Part shown: positions 53,322 through 62,441 of the stretch, in pieces
Position numbering within the stretch: the stretch's first letter is position 1
Layout: each line of letters begins with the position of its first letter
NCBI GenBank assembly: GCA_938005545.1
Contig: CALKXV010000031.1
Location: 1 to 64,000, forward strand
Reading direction: 5' to 3'
Length of the DNA stretch: 64,000 nucleotides
Origin: an uncultured Paracoccaceae bacterium
GTDB lineage: Bacteria > Pseudomonadota > Alphaproteobacteria > Rhodobacterales > Rhodobacteraceae
The notes under the pieces: generated by a model
The model's input: only the letters and a program-made list of their open reading frames with translations
What the model was told of the DNA's origin: nothing
Database searches by the model: none
Translations under genes and position numbers: made by a program

Positions 53322-56018
53322 CTACCTCGTGAAGTCAGGATCAGGAGCGTATTTGCCAGCAAAACGGCTGCGTCTTTTGAAGTAAGGTACTTTCTCAATC
53401 AACATGGCGGGGCTGCCAGCCTCAATCACGTACTGGCGGCCTTCATCCGCCTTGAGGTCTTTCTCGATATCATCGGGTGCACGCAGAGGCACGTTGTCAT
53501 TCGACTTTACGATGCCGCCAAGACTACTCATGGGTCGATTCCCCATTCGTTTGGATACATATTCCTTGGTCGTATCGTCTGTCGTCGCAAACACCTGCAA
53601 CGCGCGGGAATTGGCGATGAATGAATTGAACTCGTCTTTATACTTCTTCTGTAGCCCCATCAGGTCTTGGATGAAGAGCCAGATCACAAGATTATAGGAC
53701 GCCATTGTTGCGAAGGCGGTCGGTATTTCCGGCATTCGATCCAAAGCCAAAAACTCATCAATCATCATCAGGACTGGCACCTCGGACCGCCCGCCGTCTT
53801 CCATGGCATCCAGCATCAGATTGATGAAGAGCCGGATCAATCTGTTTTGTTTGGAAAGCTGGCGCGGTGGAATGATGAGATACACTGTCGTCGGCGTGTG
53901 CTTCAAATCAGCGAGATTGAAGGTCGGATTGGATGTCACGCTTCGCATGACATCGCTCGACAGCCATTCTGTATGCTTGTCGGCGTTCGACATAAGTCCA
54001 AGAATTTCGTTGGTTTCAGACCCTCGGATGTAACGCATCGCTGCATCTTTTGCGAAACCGCCTGCTTCTTCGTTAACGGACATTTCAGCCCACATGCTAT
54101 CCTGCTCTTCTGGAAGGCGTTTGATAAGGTCGCGCACAGTATGAAGCCACCTCTCGGCTCCTGATTGACCGCTGACGACATGGGAGATCAGACCGGAGAT
54201 TATTGTGCGGGCACCGTCGTCCCAATGCTTTTCTCTCGCGTTCTCGTCAGGGATGACCAGTGCGTCGGCAATGCTGGCAATGCGCTCGCGCACCAAAATG
54301 TCGTTCGCATCAAGGGCGGCAAATGGATCAAACCGATCCGAGTCTTTGGTAACAATCCCAAATGGATCAATCAGATAGACTTTTTGACCCATCTTGCGTC
54401 GCGCTTCTGCTGTGACGTGTGCATTTGTGCCCTTGGGATCAACGACGACACAGGAACCCTTCCACAAAAGCAGGTTTGGAATGATCGCCGTCGTACCTTT
54501 GCCGCCGCGTGATCCCGCGACGGTGATCATGTGTGCCTCTCCGTCGAGACCAACCTCGTCAAACGGATTGTAAAGTGAACGTCCCATAAAGAGTGTTCCG
54601 GGACGATACGGCTTGCCCCATTCTTCGAACATGGAGGCGAACCTTGCTGATCCGCCAAATCCAAAACGACCTTCATCAAGAAAACGCATAATCCTTGCAT
54701 ATATTCGAGAGATAAACTGTTGCGCCTCGTTTTGAATCAAAAGCCACAACACAAATGCCGCTATCGCCAACCACCACCAATGCTTTTCGAAAGTCGGTGA
54801 AATGCGGTCGAAGTAAGGGTCAGCTGCCTCTATCGGGCTTTGGTCGATACGAAGTGGGAAATTCGCTGCGGTCTTTATAGGGAACTTGGAATCATCAATC
54901 GGCAGGTAAATGCTGCGCAGAACTTCCGGTTCCGTGTAGGCTTCCGCCTCATCCAATCTTTCCTGAAACGGCGTACGAAGTTCATCCGTTCGCTTCTGCA
55001 AATCTGAGGATTGCATCGTCAAGCTCACGAATCTTCGATAGTCCTTGGAAAAATCTTCAATGCTGGGTGTCAGAAGAGGCGAGCCGCTGTCAGTGAAGAA
55101 TTTATTGGCCGTGTAATTGGTCAGGACGAATGCCAGAACGCATAAATTTCCATCTGGTATTTTGAGAACGGCGGACGTGCTAAATCGTGCCGCTTTGAAA
55201 TGATCTTGGCATTCCGACCCCATCTGAACACCCGCAAGCCTAACCCCTGTTGCTCCGGCATCCTGAATGAGAAGTTTCGTGTCTTTTGTGTTGAATTCCA
55301 CTCCATACCGGTCCGTGATAGCGGCCAGATAATTGGAAAGCTCCAATCGGAAGGTAGGATGGTTGTAGTCTTCGGATGCGTATTTATCTATGATTGGCTG
55401 AAGCCGTTCGGAGAGACGTTCGCTTTCTTGTTCGACATTTTGCATCTCCGGCAACGCTGTTATTTCAGCCTCAATTGCCGCAACAAGCGTTTTCCGTTTT
55501 AACTTGATCCAAGCGTCCCTTTGTTGAACAGCGGCATTGTATGCCACCTGTTGCTTAGCTTCTTCAGCATTGATTTTTTTCTGACGTTCGACCCGCGCAG
55601 TCGCAACCTGTTCGCGTTGACGAGCCAGAGCAACTGCGCGCCTTTGTTGCTCTATGTTCTGAACAGTAGCCAAATAGGATGGGCTGTGTTCTGCAATCGG
55701 CGTGGCACTAAAGATAAGCGTTACACCGATGAGAGTTGGCAATGTCATGAACAGCGCAAAGGTCAACCATTGCAGACGACGGTAGAGTTTTGTTGTGCTA
55801 TACCGCCCGACACCACCGCCGAACGTAAAGGCAAGAAATTCAAAGGCCTTGCTAACAAGGAACCAGTAGAAAACGAAAAGCAGGAGGAAACCAAGGATGC
55901 TTCCCGTGACGCCGCCACCAGCGAGCTTTCCAACATCACTGAGGATTGGAACCGTGCTCGTCCCACTCGCCAACAAAAAAGCAATAAAAATTTTGATGAA
56001 ATTGTATGTTGAGAACAT
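53322..56018 (-). CDS. VirD4/TraG-type coupling protein with long N-terminal extension
   Basis: An 898-residue type IV coupling protein. Walker A (VAGSRGGKGTTAIIPN) lies near residue 500 and Walker B (LMMIDEFLALDR) near 745, with the ATPase core about residues 490-880. Normal VirD4 has its Walker A near residue 150, so about 350 extra residues lie in front. These include membrane segments at about 30-55 and 85-110, a coiled coil (EQQRRAVALARQREQVATAR...) and another segment near 425-440. The protein recruits the relaxase-DNA complex to a mating pore. No pore genes lie in this window. Its own start codon is ATG 56018. Confidence 0.88.
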   Translation of the reverse strand: MFSTYNFIKIFIAFLLASGTSTVPILSDVGKLAGGGVTGSILGFLLLFVFYWFLVSKAFEFLAFTFGGGVGRYSTTKLYRRLQWLTFALFMTLPTLIGVTLIFSATPIAEHSPSYLATVQNIEQQRRAVALARQREQVATARVERQKKINAEEAKQQVAYNAAVQQRDAWIKLKRKTLVAAIEAEITALPEMQNVEQESERLSERLQPIIDKYASEDYNHPTFRLELSNYLAAITDRYGVEFNTKDTKLLIQDAGATGVRLAGVQMGSECQDHFKAARFSTSAVLKIPDGNLCVLAFVLTNYTANKFFTDSGSPLLTPSIEDFSKDYRRFVSLTMQSSDLQKRTDELRTPFQERLDEAEAYTEPEVLRSIYLPIDDSKFPIKTAANFPLRIDQSPIEAADPYFDRISPTFEKHWWWLAIAAFVLWLLIQNEAQQFISRIYARIMRFLDEGRFGFGGSARFASMFEEWGKPYRPGTLFMGRSLYNPFDEVGLDGEAHMITVAGSRGGKGTTAIIPNLLLWKGSCVVVDPKGTNAHVTAEARRKMGQKVYLIDPFGIVTKDSDRFDPFAALDANDILVRERIASIADALVIPDENAREKHWDDGARTIISGLISHVVSGQSGAERWLHTVRDLIKRLPEEQDSMWAEMSVNEEAGGFAKDAAMRYIRGSETNEILGLMSNADKHTEWLSSDVMRSVTSNPTFNLADLKHTPTTVYLIIPPRQLSKQNRLIRLFINLMLDAMEDGGRSEVPVLMMIDEFLALDRMPEIPTAFATMASYNLVIWLFIQDLMGLQKKYKDEFNSFIANSRALQVFATTDDTTKEYVSKRMGNRPMSSLGGIVKSNDNVPLRAPDDIEKDLKADEGRQYVIEAGSPAMLIEKVPYFKRRSRFAGKYAPDPDFTR

Positions 56019-56085
56019 ACTACTCTATTCAATGGATTGAAATCTATAAACCTAAATACGAATAATTTTTCATTTATGATTAATC

Positions 56086-56649
56086 CTAAGGTCGATCCAA
56101 ACAATTTGAAGGCGTGTTTTGGCAAATATTGTCCAATACGTTAGTCAATCTATCGAGATCATCTTGCAAAGTAATCACGCCAACTACTAAAATTGCGATT
56201 ATTCCAGCAATAAACGAAGATGTAGTATTTATTATGAATCTTTTCAAATTGAACTTAGACCACGGAGCACCGTTGACATAGTTAAACGTGTGCTTCAAAT
56301 CTGGCTGAATCTCGGAAAAACCATTGTGCAGTCTATCTAGTGTTTCATGGTTTTTGATTGTAATCTCAAGATTCTCTTTTTGAGGTCCAATCACCCTAAG
56401 AACTTCATGAGCAACATGCTCCGACGTAGTGTTTTTGAACTCAAGCTGTGCATTTTCCACGGCCTTTTGAAAGAAACCTTCATCGACCGTGCCAAGGAGT
56501 TCGCTGAACTTTCGTTCGTCTTCCCCGATATGATCTTTAAAATTTTCCCGAAATTCAATTAAAGCCAACCCCAACGCCATCTTTTCGACAACTTGGTTAC
56601 CTTCTTCGTTCGAACTGGCGACGCCGTCCATGACCCGTAAAATACTCAC
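56086..56649 (-). CDS. hypothetical protein with one C-terminal membrane segment
   Basis: A 187-residue protein: a helical, acidic N-terminal part (GVASSNEEGNQVVEKMALGL) and a hydrophobic helix at about 144-162 (FIAGIIAILVVGVITL). Start is GTG 56649 or ATG 56631. AT-rich compared with the core genes, so probably acquired. Family not recognised. Confidence 0.6.
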   Translation of the reverse strand: MSILRVMDGVASSNEEGNQVVEKMALGLALIEFRENFKDHIGEDERKFSELLGTVDEGFFQKAVENAQLEFKNTTSEHVAHEVLRVIGPQKENLEITIKNHETLDRLHNGFSEIQPDLKHTFNYVNGAPWSKFNLKRFIINTTSSFIAGIIAILVVGVITLQDDLDRLTNVLDNICQNTPSNCLDRP

Positions 56650-56670
56650 CCCAATACACCCAGTTAAGTT

Positions 56671-56910
56671 TTAAGCTGCTGGTAGCAAGTTAAGTAATTC
56701 GCGCCGTAACTCAATCCGCTTACGCTCGCGTTCTTCAATGTTTGCCGCGATGTCTTCTTGCAGCGCGTTAAAATCATCTAAATCGATTGCTTCAGGGATA
56801 GGCATAGTTACCCGCACAGACCGTTTGAAAACAGCCTTAGCGCTATCAATTCTGTCGTGTTTCTCTTTTCTTGCCGCGATACTGCTCGATATCAAGTCAT
56901 TGTTTTTCAT
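56671..56910 (-). CDS. small hypothetical protein
   Basis: A 79-residue protein with helical, charged sequence (RKEKHDRIDSAKAVFKRSVRV, EERERKRIELRRELLNLLPAA) resembling a small regulator or antitoxin-like coiled coil. No family recognised; 21 bases before the following gene on the same strand. Confidence 0.5.
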   Translation of the reverse strand: MKNNDLISSSIAARKEKHDRIDSAKAVFKRSVRVTMPIPEAIDLDDFNALQEDIAANIEERERKRIELRRELLNLLPAA

Positions 56911-57056
56911 TATTATTTTTTCCGCTCAAAATTTACGCTAGGCCGAGTTCCTTAGTGGAACCGTAATCTAGTGACGCCTATCCGTCAACCCGCCAGCGAG
57001 TTGACGGACGGTTAATAATAAATTACCAAATGCCTCCTAAGGGCCGGGGAAAGAAC

Positions 57057-58184
57057 ATGAAAACACCAAAATCGGGTGCATTGGTTACACCGGAGACTAT
57101 ACAACCAAATGCAATTTTTGCGTTCTTTGGGCACACAGACCAGTATAAAGCGTTGCAGAAAAGCATACCTGACGAATCATTACGTAGGGAAGCGCTTTGG
57201 GAACTGTTTCGACTTGATATTCGTGAAGCCGCGAGGCTCGTTCACAAATGTATTAAGACTAGGAAATTCGACAACCTGAAGTACAAATGGATCGAATTGG
57301 ATGGTCCACCAAGAAGTGGGTTTCCGAAGTCGTTCACCACAATTGCTAAGCAGATCGAGAGGCGGCGCCCAGCTATTACATCGCCATCCAGTAAGGTTTT
57401 TCCGTACGGTTTTGCTGCGATCTGTTTGATTGCAAGTGACATCTTGACAATGAATGACACCGTTGCAAGCGAAAGCGCTTCAGATCTTCGAAGACTGTGC
57501 AACTTGGCGGACGGGGAAGTAATAAGTAACAAGCAAAACAAGATGTTTGGTCAGCTATCTAGAGAATTAAAGCGCCTTGCGGATGCTACATCTCCTAATT
57601 GGGCAGTCACGCTTGAGGATAGGAAGGCTGTAATACGGACTGATAGTGACAGATACTTTGAAAGTATCGGCGAAGTTAATAGAATATCAAGCCTGATTGA
57701 TGGTAGGTACTTTGTATTTCGAAGGGCATTCAAACCAAATCCAAATGGGCATAACTATCTAGTCGAATACCTAAGAATATACCAAATACATGGCGGACCA
57801 ATTTTTCAGTGGAATAGTTTAATTGGAATTGATGAAGTTGAAACGGTAATTACTGGTGTTTTGGCCCTTCCTAAGAACGGCATTTCTCTTATCGGGTATG
57901 ATGACAAACCGCTTCCGAGAATGTGGTACTCATCTGTCAACTTGCATCAGATGCTGGAGCTTAGTCGACTGCCCAATGCGGACGATCGGTTTGCTACTGG
58001 AATCCTGTGTTCGAACATGCCAGACGAAGGAGAGCCAATTCCCGCGGCAAGAGGCATTGTTCTGATGCGGGATCAAGGGCAGTTTAAGTTTGAACATAGT
58101 ACGTCGTATTTCCTCAGTGAATTAGAAATTCAACCTTTTTTACCGTCGACTGCGTTAAATTTCATAAACAAAAACATTCTATAG
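57057..58184 (+). CDS. uncharacterised 375-residue protein of the mobile cargo
   Basis: A soluble protein with no signal or clear membrane segment. ATG 57057 has GGGGAAAG a few bases upstream; an earlier ATG (57030) has none. Blocks: FAFFGHTDQYKALQKSIPDE, PSSKVFPYGFAAICLIASD, FGQLSRELKRLADATSPNW and GISLIGYDDKPLPRMWYSSV. No motif that I can name. It converges with an OLD-type nuclease gene across a short hairpin; the two may form one cargo unit. Confidence 0.6.
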   Translation: MKTPKSGALVTPETIQPNAIFAFFGHTDQYKALQKSIPDESLRREALWELFRLDIREAARLVHKCIKTRKFDNLKYKWIELDGPPRSGFPKSFTTIAKQIERRRPAITSPSSKVFPYGFAAICLIASDILTMNDTVASESASDLRRLCNLADGEVISNKQNKMFGQLSRELKRLADATSPNWAVTLEDRKAVIRTDSDRYFESIGEVNRISSLIDGRYFVFRRAFKPNPNGHNYLVEYLRIYQIHGGPIFQWNSLIGIDEVETVITGVLALPKNGISLIGYDDKPLPRMWYSSVNLHQMLELSRLPNADDRFATGILCSNMPDEGEPIPAARGIVLMRDQGQFKFEHSTSYFLSELEIQPFLPSTALNFINKNIL

Positions 58185-58256
58185 GTACCGCATGGTAGGG
58201 GTATGCAACAGGGGGCTTGCCCACTTTGCCGAGGACGGTGTAGCCGCCCGCAGTAC

Positions 58257-58285
58257 AAGGTGCGTGGTATATCCACGCACACCTT
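58257..58285. terminator. hairpin between convergent cargo genes
   Basis: GTGCGTGG (58260-58267), loop TATAT, CCACGCAC (58273-58280), flanked by AAGG and CACCTT for a longer, slightly bulged stem. It lies between convergent genes at 58184 and 58319 and could end both transcripts; no T-run follows, so terminator activity is uncertain. Confidence 0.45.
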
Positions 58286-58318
58286 GCGCTCAGCACTATC
58301 TTTGGAAGGGCATACCAA

Positions 58319-60241
58319 TCATCGCGAAAAGTCATCCAATCGGTTCAGCATTTCTCTTGCTCTCTGGAGCGTGGACACTTCCAGTGGCAGCTTTTTCTTA
58401 GCGGCAAGGTACTCTTGAGACAGAACCAGAATATCCTTCTTTGTTGCTACAGCCTTGCCTACCAAGACTCCCATTTTCTCTTTGTCTTTGGTAGAAAAAA
58501 CACCCTCTATCTCTTTGCACTCACTTTCAAAACTGCTTAGCAGTGCAATTTCGTCGCTGCTCAAAACAAACTCATCAACATAGCGATTTTTCTCCTTCTC
58601 GCCGGCTTTGTCGCTGTCGAGAACAATCCGTATCGATAAACCCCACCCCTTGAGTAGAGCAATTAGCGCAGAAAGCGTTCCAGCCCCTCTAGCGGGATAT
58701 AGCGATGGTGTTTTACGCTTTAGATGCCACTTGAAATACTCGAAAATATAGTAGTCGGATTTTCCTTCAATGATTATTCCAGTTTTGTCCGGATCAAATT
58801 TTGAAGGAACGACGCTCAACCGATCAATGATAGGTTGGAAATAGCTCGCAGAAGCAGAGTGCTCGCCCAAGAACCTTCGGTACGGCGTGACGCAAACATT
58901 TACAGATGAATCATCGATAGTCGCAGCATCGATCATGTCTGCATTTGTAAGGGTCGGTTCGTTCTGAACAATGTACGCTTGCTCTAACCAAGTCGGCTCT
59001 ATCATGTAGTGACTGTGTGTAGAGTAGATTAGCATGTGCCGATCACCAACGATCTCCGGAAAACTCTCAATCAATTTTTGTTGCGCAGAGGCATGCAGGT
59101 TTGATGCCGGTTCGTCCAAAAGAAATACGATAGACCTATCCGAATTTCGGTTGGCTCGAAATTGAGTAAAAAGCAAAAAGGAAAAAAACCAGCGGAAACC
59201 TAGAGATCGTGTTCCTATGGAGAAACGATCTGGTCCATCCTTTACTTGAAATTCTACGTAAACGTCATGATCGTTTGTATTAATGTAGGTTTTTGAATCT
59301 AGATCGTATTTTCTGCCTTGTTCGACATCCCAGTCGATAATTACTTCCTTGTTGCCAATTTTTTCGCCAAAAATTTCGTTCCATTTCTTATACACAACGC
59401 CCGTTACTGTACGGGCTGCGTGATCTATTACTTGATCGATTTGCTGTCGTTCGTTTGACTTTTTGAAGACCGGTAAAAAGCCAACCCATTCAACACGGTA
59501 TTCTTCCTTCCGCACACGTGAAACAATGTGCTCACGTATTGTGTGCCCGCGCCCCCCAAAATCCAAAATGTCTTGAAATAACCGCCTGTAGAAGGAGTTC
59601 TTCGCTCCTGCCGGTCGAGATGATAGAAAGATTCTCTCGGGGAATTCAAATACAAATGATGGAAAGTATGCAATAGAAGGCATGTACTCTCTTAACGCTT
59701 CAGAAACGTGCTTCGCTTCATCGCTCTTAGGTGTGCGAAAATTCCTTTGCCTTCCTGTTTTTATTGTCAGTTCAAAGTCGGTGTCATAGTATGATCCGAT
59801 CAAGTCGCCGTTCTGGTAGCTGGAATAGCGTTCGTAGACAAACGCATCCGGAAGGGTGCTAGGGTCGGCAATTATTTCATATTCATCTTTCAAATAGCTT
59901 ATGATCTTTTCTCGATCACCATCATCAAGAACCAAATGGGCTTTGATTGATACCTTTCCTGAAAAGTCAGCTATTCTTGATCGCGGCACCGCCAGTCGTC
60001 TTTGTTCCTCGATAGCCCGCTCTTTGCCTACTACCGTATTGGCGTCACTGTCGGGTGCAAAAGAGTGAATAGCCTCAAGAACTGTGGTCTTGCCACTTTC
60101 GTTCAGTCCAACCAGAGAGAAGACTCTCGCGGCCCCTGTCGATCCAAAGTCGACCTCAGCTTTTTGAATGCCCTTAAAATTTTGAATTTCAAATTTAGTA
60201 TAACGCACTTGTAGCTTGGTCTCCTTGGTCTCTGTGGGCAA
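58319..60241 (-). CDS. OLD-family ATPase with TOPRIM nuclease domain
   Basis: A 640-residue SMC-like ATPase fused to a TOPRIM domain. Walker A GLNESGKTT (45-53), an ABC-type signature near SLGFRWFFSFLL, Walker B FLLDEPASNLH near residue 374, H-loop STHSHYMI, and the TOPRIM IIIEGKSDYYIFEY near residue 490 with VLDSDKAGE near 542. OLD-family nucleases are anti-phage or genome-maintenance enzymes; several defence systems use them with a partner. The start is TTG 60241 or GTG 60208, without a strong ribosome site. AT-rich, typical cargo. Confidence 0.85.
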   Translation of the reverse strand: MPTETKETKLQVRYTKFEIQNFKGIQKAEVDFGSTGAARVFSLVGLNESGKTTVLEAIHSFAPDSDANTVVGKERAIEEQRRLAVPRSRIADFSGKVSIKAHLVLDDGDREKIISYLKDEYEIIADPSTLPDAFVYERYSSYQNGDLIGSYYDTDFELTIKTGRQRNFRTPKSDEAKHVSEALREYMPSIAYFPSFVFEFPERIFLSSRPAGAKNSFYRRLFQDILDFGGRGHTIREHIVSRVRKEEYRVEWVGFLPVFKKSNERQQIDQVIDHAARTVTGVVYKKWNEIFGEKIGNKEVIIDWDVEQGRKYDLDSKTYINTNDHDVYVEFQVKDGPDRFSIGTRSLGFRWFFSFLLFTQFRANRNSDRSIVFLLDEPASNLHASAQQKLIESFPEIVGDRHMLIYSTHSHYMIEPTWLEQAYIVQNEPTLTNADMIDAATIDDSSVNVCVTPYRRFLGEHSASASYFQPIIDRLSVVPSKFDPDKTGIIIEGKSDYYIFEYFKWHLKRKTPSLYPARGAGTLSALIALLKGWGLSIRIVLDSDKAGEKEKNRYVDEFVLSSDEIALLSSFESECKEIEGVFSTKDKEKMGVLVGKAVATKKDILVLSQEYLAAKKKLPLEVSTLQRAREMLNRLDDFSR

Positions 60242-60334
60242 ATTCTCTGCCTGGTTCAGCTATTGCTGATCAAAGTACTATCTGTGGTAGTTCATGTGCA
60301 AGAAAATACTATAAATTGGTGTTTCTCGGGTATT

Positions 60335-60952
60335 TCAACGAAGCTGTGCTCGTCTGAGATTTCTGTTCAGTGTGCTGATGGAAACTCGGAAACGTTTTGC
60401 TGTGCCTGTCAATGTTGCACCTTCTTGCTGCATACAGTGATGTGCCTCAATAATATCGTCAATGCTCATGATACTCGGTCTACCCAACTTAGCCCCACGC
60501 TCCCGCGCTGCCTTCAACCCGTTACGGGTGTTTTCGCGGATCAGATCACGATGGAACTCAGCGACGGCGGCGAAGATGTGGTAAATCAGTTTGCCGCCCG
60601 GTGTGGCGGTGTTGATACCTTCAGTGAGCGACCAGAATTGAACATCTTGTTTGTCGAGGCGGGCCAACAAGTCGGCAAGGTGCAGAACTGAACGGCCCAG
60701 TCGATCCAGTTTGTAGACGATCAGCATGTCGCCTTTGGCAACCGAACTCAGCGCTTGATCCAATCCCGGCCTATCGGCCTTGCTGCCAGAAACCCCATGG
60801 TCGTTAAACACTTGATTGCATCCGGCGGCTTTCAGGCAATCAAACTGCATGTCGAGTTTTTGGTCTTCGGTGGATACACGCGCGTAACCGATGAGCCGTC
60901 CCGTCGCTGGAAGCTCCCGCATCGGCCCCATCAAGAAATTTTCTGGTCTCAT
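60335..60952 (-). CDS. serine resolvase/invertase
   Basis: A 205-residue site-specific recombinase. Catalytic Ser27 in IGYARVSTEDQ, LDRLGRS and the dimer helix (PGGKLIYHIFAAVAEFHRDL), and a C-terminal helix-turn-helix (GTAKRFRVSISTLNRNLRRA). AGGAG precedes ATG 60952, and its start overlaps the stop of a short leader frame. Could act in resolving cointegrates or inverting a segment. Confidence 0.92.
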   Translation of the reverse strand: MRPENFLMGPMRELPATGRLIGYARVSTEDQKLDMQFDCLKAAGCNQVFNDHGVSGSKADRPGLDQALSSVAKGDMLIVYKLDRLGRSVLHLADLLARLDKQDVQFWSLTEGINTATPGGKLIYHIFAAVAEFHRDLIRENTRNGLKAARERGAKLGRPSIMSIDDIIEAHHCMQQEGATLTGTAKRFRVSISTLNRNLRRAQLR

Positions 60953-61071
60953 GGTCCATCTCCTCTGGCAAAAACGAGGGTTTTTGCCAGACCGTCATTT
61001 TCCGCATCCTCCACACTTGTGAAAATTTGAAGTCCTTGGATTCCAAGGACTTCCGTTAGTCGATTTTTCAT
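60949..61071 (-). CDS. 40-residue leader frame coupled to the resolvase
   Basis: ATG 61071 with AGGAG 7 bases upstream opens 40 codons (MKNRLTEVLGIQGLQIFTSV ... FARGDGP); its TGA overlaps the resolvase ATG by 4 bases. Codons 7-15 contain a 25-bp palindrome (61029-61053), so translation of the leader could open or close an RNA hairpin. Leader-type coupling is inferred; no homologue recognised. Confidence 0.5.
   Translation of the reverse strand: MKNRLTEVLGIQGLQIFTSVEDAENDGLAKTLVFARGDGP
61029..61053. repeat. 25-bp palindrome within the resolvase leader frame
   Basis: GAAGTCCTTGGA (61029-61040), one T, and the exact complement TCCAAGGACTTC (61042-61053). Could be a recombination or operator site of the adjacent resolvase or a transcript hairpin. 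Confidence 0.75.
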
Positions 61072-61110
61072 AGCTTTGCTCCTATCGTTCATAGTCAATA
61101 ACCCTCGGTT

Positions 61111-61461
61111 TTGATTGGAACATTTTGGAGTGCGGCAGCAAAGCTGACCTTGCTGTTGGGGCTATGTTTTCCCCAGATTTTATCGGCGGAAGATACTAGC
61201 GCGAACGGCTTCAATCGATGGAGTGAGGACGCGCAGATTGCATTCTTGCAGAACGGGGTGATCATGGCCTCGGTCGTTTCCTCGCGAACCGACGCCGCGC
61301 ACGGTGACTGCATCTCTGATTGGTTCTTCGATGACAATGGCATTCGCGCTGCCTTGCGAGATGAGGCCCTTCAAACCATCAGGCAATACTCCGACTATCG
61401 CCCTTCCGCTGTTTTGATTGCGATGATGGAAAAGGCATGCGGGCCGTTCGGTGGCCGTTAA
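61111..61461 (+). CDS. small exported protein of unknown function
   Basis: A 116-residue protein starting at TTG 61111 with a clear signal peptide (TFWSAAAKLTLLLGLCFPQILSA). Two or three Cys later (DCISDW, KACGPF). No ribosome site is seen and an ATG is missing, so the start is unsure. Its stop overlaps the converging gene by 4 bases. No family recognised. Confidence 0.5.
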   Translation: MIGTFWSAAAKLTLLLGLCFPQILSAEDTSANGFNRWSEDAQIAFLQNGVIMASVVSSRTDAAHGDCISDWFFDDNGIRAALRDEALQTIRQYSDYRPSAVLIAMMEKACGPFGGR

Positions 61462-62180
61462 TCGCCCAAGCTCGGGATGAGCACCGCACTTGGTCTACCG
61501 ATAAGATCGGACTTATGAGTTGTCTCTGCTTCCAACGGATTGTCAGGTGCACCAGAGTCGATGATTTCAATGTCGTCTCTTAAATCATCTTTGCTCATCG
61601 GGTTTTCGCGGTCGTCATAGCGGTTGCGAATGTCGCCTAGGGTATCGTTCCGGTAGGCCTGCCAGTCGTCCAATTTTGCGGCAAGATCGCCTTCGCGTTT
61701 GACGCTCGCAAAATAGTCTTCTGCACTTGGCGTATCATCGGGCCAGATAATTCCTGCCGCGATAACGCCATCAATTTCATTCCCGTCTTCATCAACCACG
61801 CGTCCGTCCGCATATCGAAACACCGCCTTGCCGTCGATCTTTGGCGCACGGTCTCGCATGTCCGCGTTGGCTTCTTGCAAATCCATCAATGCAAGACGAA
61901 TAGTTTCTATGGCCGTGTCTGCTGTGGTTTCAGCTTTGCGAAGCTTGTCACCCAATTCTTCGTACAGCTTTCGATATTCAGGGTCGGTTGCCAAAAGGCG
62001 GTCCAGCGCATCGCGGTAAGCAAGTTCCTTTTTCTCGCGCTCTTTGAGGTCTTGTGCCTGAGCATGACCAACGCCAAACCGCGCCATGCGGCCCGTATCC
62101 AATCCCGCAATCTCGTGGCCATGGTCTTGGAGTTCCTGCCGCTTGCGGATGGTTTCGGCAATGTCGGTCACATCATCCAT
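61458..62180 (-). CDS. hypothetical protein of the mobile element
   Basis: A 240-residue soluble, acidic protein. Mid-section coiled-coil (EYRKLYEELGDKLRKAETTA) and DADGRVVDEDGNEIDGVIAA-like sequence, and a tail LIGRPSAVLIPSLGD. No family that I know. Twin palindromes sit just upstream of its start (62201-62248). Confidence 0.6.
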   Translation of the reverse strand: MDDVTDIAETIRKRQELQDHGHEIAGLDTGRMARFGVGHAQAQDLKEREKKELAYRDALDRLLATDPEYRKLYEELGDKLRKAETTADTAIETIRLALMDLQEANADMRDRAPKIDGKAVFRYADGRVVDEDGNEIDGVIAAGIIWPDDTPSAEDYFASVKREGDLAAKLDDWQAYRNDTLGDIRNRYDDRENPMSKDDLRDDIEIIDSGAPDNPLEAETTHKSDLIGRPSAVLIPSLGD

Positions 62181-62200
62181 GCCAACCTCCGCGAAATTGC

Positions 62201-62248
62201 CGCTTATCTACCGATAAGCGGGTGCGCCTGTTGATATCAACAGGCGCA
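62201..62248. repeat. twin palindromes upstream of the 61458-62180 gene
   Basis: First hairpin: CGCTTATC (62201-62208), TACC, GATAAGCG (62213-62220). Directly next, a perfect 26-bp palindrome from TGCGCCTG to CAGGCGCA (62223-62248) with GATATC at the centre. They are in the upstream region of the minus-strand gene and could be operators, an attenuator or recombination sites. Confidence 0.75.
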
Positions 62249-62389
62249 GTATTTAAAATCGCACACCCCAATGATACCCGTCCACCTCGAAATTCGCCAT
62301 TCTTGCAATATATTGTATTCATTGGTGAAAATTATACGCTATGATGGTTAAGACATTCTTAACCTTCGTAAACCGGATTGGGTGGAAAC

Positions 62390-62425
62390 TTGACTTTCAG
62401 TCCAAAATGATTTACATTTGTAAAT
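62390..62425 (+). promoter_or_regulatory. brnTA promoter with overlapping operator
   Basis: TTGACT (62390-62395), 17 bases, TACATT (62413-62418) fit -35/-10 boxes. A 16-bp palindrome ATTTACA-TT-TGTAAAT (62410-62425) covers the -10. BrnTA operons are autorepressed at such a site by the BrnT-BrnA complex; the site here is a candidate operator. Confidence 0.6.
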
Positions 62426-62441
62426 ACAATATAGGAGCCGC

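Noticed and set aside
58319-60241. Gabija or PARIS defence system
   Set aside because: An OLD-like ATPase-nuclease is present, but no GajB-type helicase or recognisable PARIS partner stands beside it.
60949-61071. Start of a nitronate monooxygenase (MKNRLTEVLGI resembles such starts)
   Set aside because: The similarity ends after about 11 residues and the frame stops after 40 codons.
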